Positions 46,867 to 58,568 of a stretch of DNA of 64,000 nt are shown here, one piece after another. The position numbers and the translations under genes are program-made. This DNA comes from Paramacrobiotus metropolitanus (Eukaryota; Tardigrada; Eutardigrada; Parachela; Macrobiotidae). The first letter of the stretch is position 1; the number at the start of each line of letters is the position of its first letter. Location: positions 496,001 through 560,000 of the forward strand of contig NW_026570255.1 in assembly GCF_019649055.1 (NCBI RefSeq). The letters are read 5' to 3'. The notes beneath the pieces were generated by a model. The model did no database searches. It was not told where the DNA came from and saw only the letters and a program-made list of their open reading frames with translations.

Positions 46867-48257
46867 GGACGGTTCCAGTTGGCCACTTGACATAGGCATG
46901 CTGTCGTCTATTGGACACGTCACGTTACTCTCGAGGAGCCTGCCAAAAGTAACGGGGAAGACGACGCTGTGAGATAAATAACAAAGATGAATAGCAAAGC
47001 ACACCAACACTGCAATAAATTACTGTATTTGGACGTCCGTTAAGAAGTAAGCTCGAAGTGCCAATTTTGTGGAATATCCCATGCAACATGAAGTCGTACG
47101 TTAGTACTCGTACATATATACACGTTTCCTAAGCCACTCATAAAAAAGGACGCAGAATGGTTTTCAGAGTCAGTGTGATTCTATGCGCTGTAAGGGCGGG
47201 TTTACGACTTTACGTATAGCTATGAGCCTATAACTCCTGCCCATCTGACTTGCTATTCGCTGCATTTCAGCGGATTTTCACGCCCGCATTTTCAAGCTTC
47301 TTCAACGGATCTGCAGCACAGTTGCACCACCTGCTCGGTTTTTGGTGAGACGACAGCATCGTCAATAAAGTCCCTGTTTCCGAATCGTTCTGTCGAGGAT
47401 TCGTGTGGCGCCCGTAAGGCTCCACCTTATAGCGTTGTAAATAAGTTTAGCACGATACGATAAAGATGCTACGCTTTGTTTATGGATGTTTCCTTGCCAC
47501 CGTCTCCTCCTTGGGTCACGCACACGACAACACGAGTACACAACCAATTATTGCCTGAACTTGAGTTTAAACCTGGATGCTTCGCTATTCAATTGTTCCG
47601 TTTTACGGATGACAGTTAGTTCCAGAAGGGTTCATGAAAAATGCTAAACACAAAAAAGCGTAACAAATCACCGTACGACTGAGTCACAGCAACAACACTT
47701 CCTTTATCGCGAACACTACCTATTTTATTCAATAGCTAATCGAATACGTACCGAGATCCTCAAGATGCAATCTAAAGTCTCCTGCTTTTGTTCCTGTTTC
47801 TTGCTTTTGTCTATACGTACACTTTTTTTCCGGTGCTGTATCGGCGTTCATCCACGACCATTACAGATCAGTAATGTTTTGATAAATTACAGTAATTTCA
47901 CCATATCGGTCAGATTCTCGATGTTTCTTCAGTGATCAAATTTATATCAACCTTATAGCTGTGCCGCGATTCCGCGCATATGTTCAGTTTTGTTTGTTAG
48001 TAACCGATGACACTCGCATTTCCCCCGAAGTTTATGGATGTTAGTCCAACAAATTCCTTTTCAATTCAATGTAACCTTGATTACTGACTTTTACGCGGGC
48101 GCCGTTAGCATTAGTGAAGAGTTTTTAAATTGACATGACATGAATGCATTACGAGTACACATACAACAACTCAGTGCAGGTTAATTCAACAAAGTCCACC
48201 GGTCTCACGGTGTGGCTTCCAATGAAAAGCATGCTGGATGGGAAAAGATTAAGGAGG
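46867..48257. other. Intergenic between copies E and D
   Basis: No supported gene. The part nearest copy D (about 47820-48240) is shared with the other intergenic modules of the array (gtttatggatg...agtccaacaaat). Confidence 0.5.
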
Positions 48258-50545
48258 CTACGCGGTGGGCCAGGTCACAGTGCAGTTGAACGTCGTTCGG
48301 GAAATAGCACAGTACATGAGATACTGCGTTAGTCGTGTCAGCCGGTTGAAATCGACGAAACCCAGCTGTGCTACTGGAGACGGCTTCAGATACGTGATGC
48401 TCTTTCGAGTATCGTTGGTCTGCCACGCCCGGACGATCTGCAAAGCATTACACCCATCAGCTGAACGGTACGTCGAAATTGTGGCAAACGGCGCTACTGG
48501 AGATAAGTTTTACGCTTTCCCCAGAGCCATTTGGTCACCGGCAGGAATCCTAAGAAAAGTCGAAGAAGCAATCCAGAAACAACCTGGGACCCCAAACCAA
48601 AAGAAATCCAAAAAAAACCAAGAACCCTAAGGATGCCAACGAACGCTTAAAGAAAGAGAACGAACCCTTAAAGAAAGAGAAGGTTCAGCAAAACGGTAGC
48701 TGGACTTCGTGACGGGCCGACATCGTGTTTCGTCGACCAAGTGAGTAGTGACGATTTGAGAAATTTCCGCCGCCCTACCCTGTCCCACTCTATCGTTCCT
48801 TACCAGCCTCAACAATCCCCGAAGCCACTCAGAATGCTTTATCTTCTTTTTGATAAAGCCGGACACCACACTCTTCTGCCCTTCATTCAACAGCGGACAG
48901 CCTTCCTCAATCATGTTCCACCAATCCGCGACCGTCAGACGTCGATCCCAGCGCATCTGCCCGAACGGGATTTGAATAACGATTCGTACCCAGCCATCCT
49001 CATCACAATTGCAGATCTCGCAGGTGAAGTTCTTCACGGTTAGGATACCACAGATCGCCGCCAGCTGGTCAAATACCCGGTAGAGCGCGATGAGGAATCC
49101 ACGGCGTTAATTTCCAGAACATACATGCAGTTAATGTCCTTAATCACAATGTCCTCAGGGACCCTCGCGGAGTCGTCTTGGATCAGTGCACGACGCAGAA
49201 AGAGTCCATCACACAAAGGCAAATGGTTCAGCCGCAGTTTCGCCTCGGAACCACCCTGGACCGGCGAACCCACAATGGCCACGATGCGGATACTCCAGCA
49301 GCGATGTGCACAGGCCGCAGCGATGTACACACTGCCAGCGGACAAGGAGCAATCGCTTTTGGATGGGAACTGGATGTGCAGCAGGTTCCTGGCGGCGGCC
49401 GCTGTGAGGAGACGGTTCCAGACGGCGCACACCGCTCGCATTCGGCACTGATCAACGGTTGGCATAGAATACAAGGCCTCCGTCAGGATTTCCATGGGAA
49501 GGACGCGGAAGGCGCAGCCAGCGTCAAAAACCGGCGCTGGTGGTACAATTTCCAGCGTTGGTGGCACGAGTTCCAGCGCGGGTGACGTAGAGCGGCCGCC
49601 GCAGGCCAAGAACACCTTCCACCATTTTTCCGTGGCATCGCAACAGTCCGCCGGTTTCTGTTGCTTTCGGCCCGTGGGGTAGTACTGGCTTTCGCGGCCA
49701 CCACAGCACGGTTTTTCTCTGCAATAGTAAAATACGCTGCGTAACCAACCAAATTCTCTCCGACACACTTAGCCAGTTAGCCCAGTAAAGATTGTCGAAT
49801 GATTTACATAAAACAGACGATTTTCTTCAGTGAAGTTTTCCATATGGCGCAATTCAATCAGTTCGGGTAATCCGTAGGCCAGGGAAAACCATGGGAGCAG
49901 GGCATCTAATACGGTCGCGCGGGACGACGGTTCGGACGTCCCCGCCGGGTAAGCGGATGGCGACCCAGGCGAATTGATTGTCCTGCCGGTCATAAACGAG
50001 GACGGTGGCCGGATGCCATTTCCACGGCTCCGAGGGAGTGCGCTGCATCAGCACCTCCACGGGATCCGCGATCCCTACAACCATCCACGCAAAGTTGACT
50101 TTATGTGCATTGCTTAAAATGAATTAATAAATTCAGAATAAATTACAAGGAACCATTTCCAGCCTTGAATGCGCCTTTCTGGAACCAGACTGTGCCATCA
50201 CGAAGCATACAGAGCAGAAGAATTCTGCTTATAATGACCATGAAATGGCGTGATCAGCGTTAAAAATAATGTCACCAACAAGAGTCGCTAAGGAGACTTT
50301 TACAAAATGGTACCTTGATCGCCATAGAATCGGGAGCGCATAGGTCGAGGATAAGAGTAAGCACTGACATTCGCCCAGTACAAGGAAGCCTGATCCAGAA
50401 AAACCCACTCGTTCCGTCGGTCCGTGCATCGAAAATCCACGAGCAGTCCGCTGCTGGACGCAGCTACTACTTTGCCCCACTGGAGGACTCCATCTTCTCC
50501 ACGGACTTCCACAACAATAGTAAAATTATCTCCCGTCTTCGCCAT
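48258..50545 (-). pseudogene. Agenet-F-box gene, copy D (two frameshifts)
   Basis: Exons are 50314-50545, 49808-50074, 48804-49718 and 48258-48437, with all splice sites conserved. Exon 1 is intact (VVVEV replaced by IVVEVRGEDG, LVDFRCTDRRNEWVF). Exon 2 has one extra base in an A run (+ strand about 49884-49887), which shifts the frame after RIRCPAPMV. Exon 3 starts REKPCCGG instead of NKSVLRP, keeps the F-box (FRVLPMEILTEALYSMPTV), then loses one base near 49100 before the VKNFTCEI block. Exon 4 lacks a few codons compared with paralogues (LKPSPVAQLGFVDF). The two shifts do not compensate. A sequencing error could explain one lesion but hardly both. Confidence 0.8.
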
Positions 50546-51397
50546 TGACGGTTGCAACTGGCCACTGAACATGCGCAACTTGTCGTCTGTTGGGCACACG
50601 TAATGTTCCTGACGGGAAACCTACCGCAAGTAACTGAGGTTCTTTATGAAGTTATAACCCAATGTATAACAGCACTGTGCGAAATATTCGCCAAGACAGT
50701 TGCTATTAAGAAAGCATAATGGTGCTAAGATGGTTGCAAACCGCTCAAATACTGCAACCACTACACTGCTTAGACGAGAATAAAAATCGTATCCCTGCCA
50801 GACAGAGCACCTGGATATATCTGTAGATGCGATGGCGATGCCACGTCTTGTGGTCACATGATCCGCTTAAGAGGACAGAATCGATTGCCTGAACGATAAC
50901 TGGACAGTAGCCAGTAGGTATCCCAGAGTAAACATACACCTATGAGTCACCTGACGATCTTTGCAACTTTCTAATATCCTTGGAATGCTCACTGTGCGGC
51001 GGTACGCTATCTGCCGGCGCTGCATCGACACTGATCCCGGACCGATCATGTTACCATATGGTCAGATTCTCGGTGTTTCTTCAGTGGTTAAACTTTTAAC
51101 TTTTTGCTATTTTACGCAATAATCCCGCGCATTCTGCTGCTTTGTTTGCTAGTAACCCACGACGCTCGCATTTCCCCCCGAGGTTTATGGATGCAAGTCC
51201 AACAAATTTCTTTTCAATTCTATGTTACCTTGATTATAGACTTTTAGGCGGGCGCAGTTAGCATTTGAGAAGAGTTTGCAAAATTAGCATGAGAAGAATG
51301 CATTACAGAAACAACAAAGTTAGCGCTGGTTAGTCCAACAAAAGTTCGCCCGTCTCCTTAAGTTCCTTCAATGAAAGGTCCACGGGATGGAAGGAAG
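50546..51397. other. Intergenic between copies D and C
   Basis: Contains the shared intergenic module (50850-50945, catgatccgctta and cagagtaaacat). No gene that I can support. Confidence 0.5.
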
Positions 51398-53841
51398 TTA
51401 GGCAGGCCAAGTCACGGTGCTCTTGAACGGCGTGTGGGTAACGGCACAGTACACGAGATACTGCGTCAGCCGTGTCAGCCGGTCCACATCGACCAAACCC
51501 AGCGGGTGCTGTCCTGCGGCTGGAGCCGGCTTCAAATACGTGACCTTCTTTCGGGGGTCGTTAGTCTGCCGCGCACGAACGATCTGTGAAGCATTACACA
51601 TATTAACTCAACAGTACGTCTGAAACGAAGCGCACAGCGGCTTCGGCAATCGGTTTTACGCTTTCTGTTATATCGCTAGGCACACTGGCATTACGTCAGC
51701 GTAGGGCTGTTTCGATCCCACGAGGTTAGCCGAAAAAACCTTTAGAAAATTTGAAGTATGAGAAGCTTGAGGGAACTAAAGCTCAAGGAACATAAAACAT
51801 CAAGAAAACCTAAGAAAAGACCGGAAAAAGTCGTAGCCCAAAGAAATCGAGAAAACCCAGAGAAAGCCTAACAGCCGCAAGGAAACCTATAAAGAAACTT
51901 TAGGAAACTTAAAATTCTAAACAATTAAGAACCTGAAGAATCTGATGCCTAAGAAAACTCTGAAAAATCAAAAATCTCAAATTCAAAGAAAAACTCAAAA
52001 GCCGCAAACCCAAAGATGCGAGAAGAAATCCTAGAACCTTAAAGAAAACCGAAGACCACTATGAAACCACAAGGAAACACGACGGTTTTGCCCAACGCCA
52101 TCTCGATTTCGCCCGATTTAGTGACGTTCGAGAAATTGTCTTTACGAACTGGCGCGTTATAATTTCTTACTCTACCTTCCTTACCGTTCTCAACACTTCC
52201 CGAAACCTCTCAGAATGCTGTTGCCTCTTTTTGATAAAGCCGGACACCACAAGCTCCTGCTCTTTATCCAGCCGCGGACAGCCTTCCTCATTCATGTTCC
52301 ACCAGTCCGCGACCGTAAGACACCGCTCGCTGTGCATTCGTCCGAACGGGATGTGGTCCATGTGGATAGTGATTCGCACCCAGCCATCTTCCGTAGAATC
52401 GAAGATCTCGCAAGTGAAATTCTTCACAGTCAGCGTGTGGCAAATCGCCGCCAGCTTGTCAAAGACGCGGTGGAGTGTAATGATGTAATCCACAGCATTA
52501 TCTTCCAGAACATACATGCAGTTAATATCCTTAATCACGAGGTCCTCCGGGAACCTCTCGACGGCTCCTTGGATTAGCATAAGCAGGAAGCGTCCATCAC
52601 ACAATGGCAAGTAATTCAGTCGCAGTTTCTCCTCGAACCCACCCTGGACCGGCGAACCCACAACGGCCACAGTTCGGGTACTCCAGCAACGATGCGCACA
52701 GGCCACAGCGATGTAAACCCTGCCCGCGGACGATGAGCAATCGCTTTTGGATGGAAACTGGATGTGCAGTAGGTTCCTGGCGGCGGCCGCTGTGAGGAGG
52801 CGGTTCCAGACGACGCACACCGCCCGCACTCGGCACTGATCAACGGTTGGCAGCGAATACAAGGTCTCCGTTAGGATTTCTAACGGCAGGACGCGGAAGG
52901 CGCGGCCAGCGTCAAAAACCGGCGCAGGCAGCGCAGCCATCAGCGCTGGTGATGCGGAGCTGCCGCCGCAGGCCAAAAACACCTTCCACCATTTTTGCGT
53001 GGCCAAGCAACCGTCCGCAGGTTCCTGCTGCTTTCCGCTCGTGGGTGTAGTGCTGGCATTCGCGGCCGCCACAGGACGGAGCACGGATTTATTCTGCAAA
53101 AGACAAAACTCCCAATAATTCCACTCCGGTACATTAAGCGCAATGAAGATTCTTGAATGGTTTACATAAAACAGATGATTTTCCGCGGCATGGGAGCCTC
53201 CCATGCCGCGCAATTCCATCAGATGGAGCAATCCATAGTCCAAGGAAATCATGTGAGCACGGCGTCGAATGCGGTTGCGCGGAACGACGGTTCTGATGTC
53301 CTTGCCGGGCAAGTGGATTGCGACCCGGGCGAACTGACCGTGCTGCCGGTCGTAAACGAGGACGGAGCCCGGATGCCATTTCCACGGCTCATTGGAACTG
53401 CGCTGCATCAGCACCTCCACGGGGTCTGCGATTCCTACAACCATCCACTTAATATTGGCTTTCTCTGAATCATTCAAAGGCATGGAACCAAACTTATGAA
53501 AAATCAAAAGACCTGTCTCTCGATGCATACAGTGTGGAATAGGCGATAGTGCGTGTTAAGCACATGATGTCACCAGTGAACGTCGCTAAAGAGTTTGTCA
53601 AAATTTTACCTTGATCGCTGTAGAATCGGCTGCCCATTGGGCCAGAATAAGAGTAGGCACTGACAGGATCCCAGTACATGGAGGCTTGATCGAGAGGCAT
53701 CCACTCGTTCCGTCGGTCCGTGCAGCGAAAATCTCCGATCAGTCCGCTGCTGGACGCGGCTACTACTTTGCCGCACTGGGACACTCCATCCCCTCCACGA
53801 ACTTCCACAACAACAGCCAAAGCATCTCCAGTCTCCGCCAT
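51398..53841 (-). CDS. Agenet-F-box protein, copy C (intact, longest)
   Basis: Exons are 53610-53841, 53166-53434, 52185-53093 and 51398-51583. Phases are 1, 0 and 0; donors GTAAAA, GTAAAC, GTAAGG; acceptors gttgtag, ttctgcag-type and cttcacag. The product is 531 residues. First Agenet-like module: VVVEVRGGDGVSQCGKVV, with the charged DRRNEW replaced by DRRNEWMPLDQA. Second: VEVLMQRSSNEPWKW and IRTVVPRNRIRR. F-box: FRVLPLEILTETLYSLPTV with QCRVRAVCVVWN. The region after the F-box carries an extra two codons (ITIHMDHIPFGRM), and exon 2 has a local insertion (GMGGSHAAENHLFY) whose DNA is a small inverted duplication (catgggagcctcccatg). Intron 2 is also open in frame, so intron retention would not stop translation. 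Confidence 0.8.
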
Positions 53842-54480
53842 TGGCGGTTCCAGTTCGCCATTTGACGAGTAGATTCACGAGGAACACACGGATTGTTCCT
53901 CACGGGAAACTTGCCGACAATAACTGCGAGGACGTCGTTATGAATTCTCGCACATGGCACACTAGCACTGTGCGAAATATTCGCAAAGACGAATGCTGTT
54001 AAGCTAACGTTAACATAAAGGTGCTAGCACCGTTTCAATACAACAGGAACCGGTGACACGGTTAGACGTGACAAAAATTTTCATAAATCAGCGAGACAGA
54101 GCACTTGGATGTAGATGACGCCATGCCTTGATCGCGGCTCTTTCATATTTAAATCGTACTCGTACAATCTTGTCCGGTAATTTCCTTCCTTAGGGTACAA
54201 CTAGCGCGATGTCTGCGCCTAAAACGATGGTCACTTCACCACGTTTATAGGGTTGCCCAAATGCGCTCCGCAGTTAAATTGTCCATTACAGCACCGACTG
54301 TTTTCCAGCCACATTCCGCCAGGCAGTTACAGTACTACGATTCTCATTTACGATTAATTATCTTGCGTGCATCAGGCGACCACACATACCATGTGAACGC
54401 TAGCACTTTCAGTTTTCGCAAGAGGTGGGCATTGCCACCTGCTGTTCTGCCAACTTCTCCCTCGGTAGCGCACACGAGAA
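53842..54480. other. Intergenic between copy C and the relic
   Basis: No supported gene; shares scattered similarity with 5' flanks of the other copies. Confidence 0.4.
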
Positions 54481-54920
54481 TAACCGTTTTCTGCTTGAAC
54501 ATGGTTTGGAATTCGGACGTTGCGGTAAATACAACGTGCCAATCCAGTAGCGAAGCGCACAGGCTACAGTGACCTGACAATGCCCGCGGGAAATAAATCT
54601 GGAGAATCGAAATCAGCAGCGGATGGGAACTGGATGTGCACAAGACGTTTGGCAGCGGCCTCTAAGCAGGGCGCCATCCACTGGAAACCGAGAAGCTGCC
54701 GAAAAATGCACCGATGGGGGAATCGAACCCCGGCTACGTCGTTAGATCCGCGTAGGCAGTACCACTGCACCACGGCGCAATACGTGGAAATCCTTTGAAA
54801 GATTTTGTCGCTGTATGTGAGCCGCTTCTCTCCTCACAGGCCGATATAAGAGAACAGTTCCAGTCGGCGGCTCAACGGTGTGCAGACATTGCAAGGTCCC
54901 CGAGTCCGTGCTAGCAAATG
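54480..54920 (-). pseudogene. Relic exon 3 of a seventh Agenet-F-box copy
   Basis: Minus-strand fragments LQCLHTVEPPTGTVLL (about 54850-54905) and AAAKRLVHIQFPSAADF (about 54605-54660) match F-box and post-F-box blocks of the paralogues (LQCLPTVDQCRLRAV; AAARNLLHIQFPSKSD). A further fragment (VTVACALRYW, about 54535-54570) matches VYIAVACAHRCW. The pieces are out of frame with each other and a tRNA-like sequence lies between the first two. Confidence 0.75.
54707..54778 (-). tRNA. tRNA-like sequence, probably a pseudogene or SINE head
   Basis: The minus strand contains an A box (TGGTGCAGTGG) and a perfect B box (GGTTCGATTCC) at normal spacing in a 72-base unit. Ends GCGCCG...CGGTGC pair over six positions, and a GGGG/CCCC T-stem is formed. 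However, the anticodon stem CTACG/CGTAG encloses a 12-base loop rather than seven, and the seventh acceptor pair is mismatched, so I cannot assign an anticodon. It sits inside the F-box relic. Confidence 0.5.
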
Positions 54921-55172
54921 ATGACACTGTCGGTCGGGCTTCCCCACGGGATTTATTCATTTCCACAACAACCTTATTTGCCGTTCAGTTGAGCTTAATA
55001 ACAGACATTTAGGCGTGCGCTGTTAGCACTTGTAAAATTGTTAGATTTAAACTGACATGACACGAATGCATTACAAATAACAAGCAGGTTAATGCGGGTA
55101 ATGCAGGTTAATTCAACAAAAGTCCGCCGGTCTCACTTAGTTGCTTCCAGTTGAATGTCCGCGGGAAGAAAG

Positions 55173-57805
55173 TTAAGCAGCAGGCCAAGTCACAGTGCAG
55201 TTGAAGGTCGCCTTGGTTATTGCACAATACATGAGATTCTGCGCCAGTCGTGTCAGCCGGTTCACATCCACGAAATCCAGCGGGTGCGGTCCTGCTGGAG
55301 ACGGCTTCAAATACGTGACACTCTTCCGTGGATTGTTAGTCTGCCGTGCCCAGATAATCTGTGAATGTGTTACACTCGTTAACCGAACGCTGCATCAAAC
55401 TTGTGGCAACCAGCGCTGCTGGAGATTTATTTTGCGCTTTTCCTCATAGTGATGGCTCATCGACATTTTTTTTGTCCACTCACAAGTCGGCCACCACCAT
55501 GAGAGCCACGACTAAGAAAACTAGGAAGAAATTACTTAAGACTAACAAGCTTAAAAAAAACCTAAAAAAAGTGGGGAGCCACGAAAATAGCGATGGTTTA
55601 TTTATGCACTAGCTCGATGTCGTGACGGACAGACACATATTGGACGACTTTTTGTCGACGAATTGGCGTGACACCATCAAAAGGCACTACGTCGACGTAG
55701 ACTGCGTCGATTGCCCTAAGGGCGGGACCCCACGAAGCCGACCGTCAACAGGGCGAAGACAAAAAAGCCTCATGGACCGTAGGAAACTTATGAGTCTAAG
55801 AAACCTAAAAAATAAGAACTAAGAAACCTAAGACATCTGATAAATCAGAAACTTTCGAAAAGTGTGACCACCTAGAAAGCCTTAAGTCAAAGAACCGATG
55901 AAAATCACGAAAGCATAAGCAAGCTTAAGAAACCACAGAAAACTTTCAAAAATCATTAATCCATAAGGAGCCAAGGGGAACTACGACGGTTCTGCATACG
56001 CTAGCTCGGCTCTGTAATTTTTCGACTTAGCGACGTCAGCAAACGTCTGTCTTCGAAGTGGCGCGAAACCCTATGTCACTCTACCGTCTTTACCATTTTC
56101 AGGTTTTCCTGAAGTTCGGCAGAACATGAATGCCGTTTCCTGATCGCACAGCGCACCACTCCTTTCTGCTTGTCATTCAGCCGCGGACATCCTTGCTCAA
56201 TCATTCGCCACCAGCCGGTAAGCGTCAGACACCAGTCGCGCATCCGTCCAAACGGGATGCGGATGGTGAAGGGAACCCCGCCATCCAAAACCGACTGGAA
56301 GATCTCGCAGGTAAAGTTCTTCACGGTCAGCTTATCACCGACCGCCGCTAGGGAGTCAAACACTCGGTGGAACGTGACGATGTAATCTTTGGCTCTATCA
56401 TCAGGAATATACATGCAGTTAATGTCTTTCAGCACCAGATCCTTCGGGTAGTTGTTCATCAGCGCGCGCAGAAAGAGTCCATCACATAAAGGCAAATAAT
56501 TAATCGACAGTTTCTCGTTGCAGTTATCCCGGGCTGGCGAACCCACGATGCCCACTACGCCAGAACTCCAACAACGATGTGCACAGGCCACAGCGATGTA
56601 AACACTTCCGGCGGACGATGAGCATTCGCTTTTGGATGGGAAATGGATGTGCAGTAGGTTCCTGACGGCGGCCGCTGTGAGGAGGCGGTTCCAGCCGGTG
56701 CACACCGTCCGCAGCCGGCACTGGTCAACGGTCGGCAGGGAATACAAGGTCTCCGTAATAATTTCCACCGGCAGAACCCGGAATGCGCGGCCCTCGTCGA
56801 GAACTGGCGCCGGTGGCACAATTTTCAAAGCTGGGGAAGTGGAGCGGCCGCAGCAGGCCAAGAGACCCTTCCACCATGTTTCCGCGACCCGGCAACCGTC
56901 TTCGGGTCCGTGCTGCTTCACGCTCTTGGGTGTGGTGCTGGCTTTCGCGGCCGCCAAAGGGCTAAGCACCGTTTTATTCTGAAATAGTAAAATACATGCA
57001 GAAAAAAATATCCGCTCCGGCACATTAGGAGTGAATAGTGATAAAGATTGTGGAATGGCTTACATAAAACAGACGGTTTTCTAAATTGAAGGTTTCCATT
57101 TTGCGCTCTTCCACCAATTCAAGCAATCCGTAGGTCATGAGCACCTTTAAACCACACCGTCGAATACGGTCTCGCGGAACGACGGCTTTGACGTCCCTGC
57201 CGGACAAATGGAATTTGACCCAGGCGAACTGATTGTGCTGCCGGTCATAAACAAGGATGGTGGCCGGATGCCATTTCCAAGGCTCCGCGGGACTGTGCTG
57301 CATCAGCACCTCCACGGAATCCATGATCACTGCAACCATTAACGTAACAATGACTCTCTGTGCACTGTTTCCACTGTACTAAGGAATTCAGAATAAATTT
57401 CAAGGAACCATTTTCGGCTCTCTGGAAGCAACCTGTGCCATCGCGACGCACACAGAAATAGAAGAACTGCGAATTACGTGAAATGGTGCGAACGCAAGTA
57501 AAAGCTAATGTCACCAGCAGGCGTCGCTGAGGAGATTTTGTACAAAGTAGTACATTGGAAACAGTGCACAAACCTTGATCGGCATAGAACCTGGAGCGAG
57601 TCCATCGAGGATAAGAGTAAGCACTGACAGGATCCCAGTACATGGAAGCTTGGTCGAGAGGAACCCACTCGTTCCGTCGGTCCGTGCATCGAAAATCCAC
57701 GAGTAGTCCGCTGCTGGACGCGGCTACTACTTTGCCGCACTGGAATATTCCATCACGTCCACGAACTTCCACCACAACTGCGATGTCCTCCGGAATCTCC
57801 GCCAT
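55173..57805 (-). CDS. Agenet-F-box protein, copy B (intact)
   Basis: Exons are 57574-57805, 57064-57329, 56094-56978 and 55173-55358, giving 522 residues. The first donor is GTTTGT, the others GTAAGC and GTAAAG. First Agenet-like module: VVVEVRGRDGIFQCGKVV and DRRNEWVPLDQASMYW. Second: VEVLMQHSPAEPWKW, FAWVKFHLSGRD and VVPRDRIRRC. Exon 3: NKTVLSPLAAAKAST, then the F-box FRVLPVEIITETLYSLPTV and LRTVCTGWNRLLTAA. The following LSINYLPLCDGLFLRAL and VKNFTCEIFQSV blocks are kept, although a short deletion removes residues before PKDLVLKDINCMY. Exon 4: IIWARQTNNPRKSVTYLK. There is no lesion. An in-frame ATG twelve codons upstream of the chosen start also exists. Confidence 0.8.
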
Positions 57806-58568
57806 TGACGTTTCCCGTTGGCCGCTGAACATACGCAGATTGTCGCCTGTGGAGTACACCGCACACGGAATGTTCCTCCCGCGAAGCTTGCTGGAAATAA
57901 CGACGAGGACCCGTAGTGAAACCCTAACCCAAGGTACAGTACGCTAGCGAAATATTCGCCAAGACGGCTGCTGTCAAAAAAAGCACAAAAGTGCTAAGTT
58001 GGCTGAACTCCGTTAATCTACTGTGCAGCTGGAACCGATCCATGGCTACTGGCAAGACGTGATAAAATTTCATATCCCTGCCAGATAAAGCACCCGGATA
58101 TAGATGCCATGCTACGCCTTGTTCACGGCTATAATGCAATTTTATATTTAGATGATTTTAGATTGTACTCGCACCGCGCACGCAGCTGCAAAGAGGTTTA
58201 TTTGCGCGTGTTCCAGAAAGCATGCACTTTCTGTCGGTAATGTATATACACTAATCCATGTCCATTAATTGTACCACGAGTGATAAGAGTCTCGGTGTTC
58301 TTTCAGTGTTTAAAGTTTAAAGATCGGATGCAGGTCTCCGTCTGCGTGGTAGTAAACGATGACGTTGATCGAGCTTCTCCGCAGAATTTATTTATTTTCC
58401 CCCACAACATTATTTGCAGTTCAGTGTAGCCTTAACAACAAGTACTCAGCTGTGCGCTGTTAGCGATTGAGAATGTTAGATTTAAATTGACATGACACGA
58501 ATTCATTACAAGTAACAAGTTAATGAAAGTTAGTTCAATAAAAGTCCGCCGGTTTCCCTTAGCTGCTT
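57806..58568. other. Intergenic between copies B and A
   Basis: No supported gene; the segment adjacent to copy A (58370-58560) is shared with other 3' flanks of the array. Confidence 0.45.

Noticed and set aside
54707-54778. Functional tRNA with assignable anticodon
   Set aside because: The anticodon loop is 12 bases and the acceptor stem has a mismatch, so no amino acid can be assigned.
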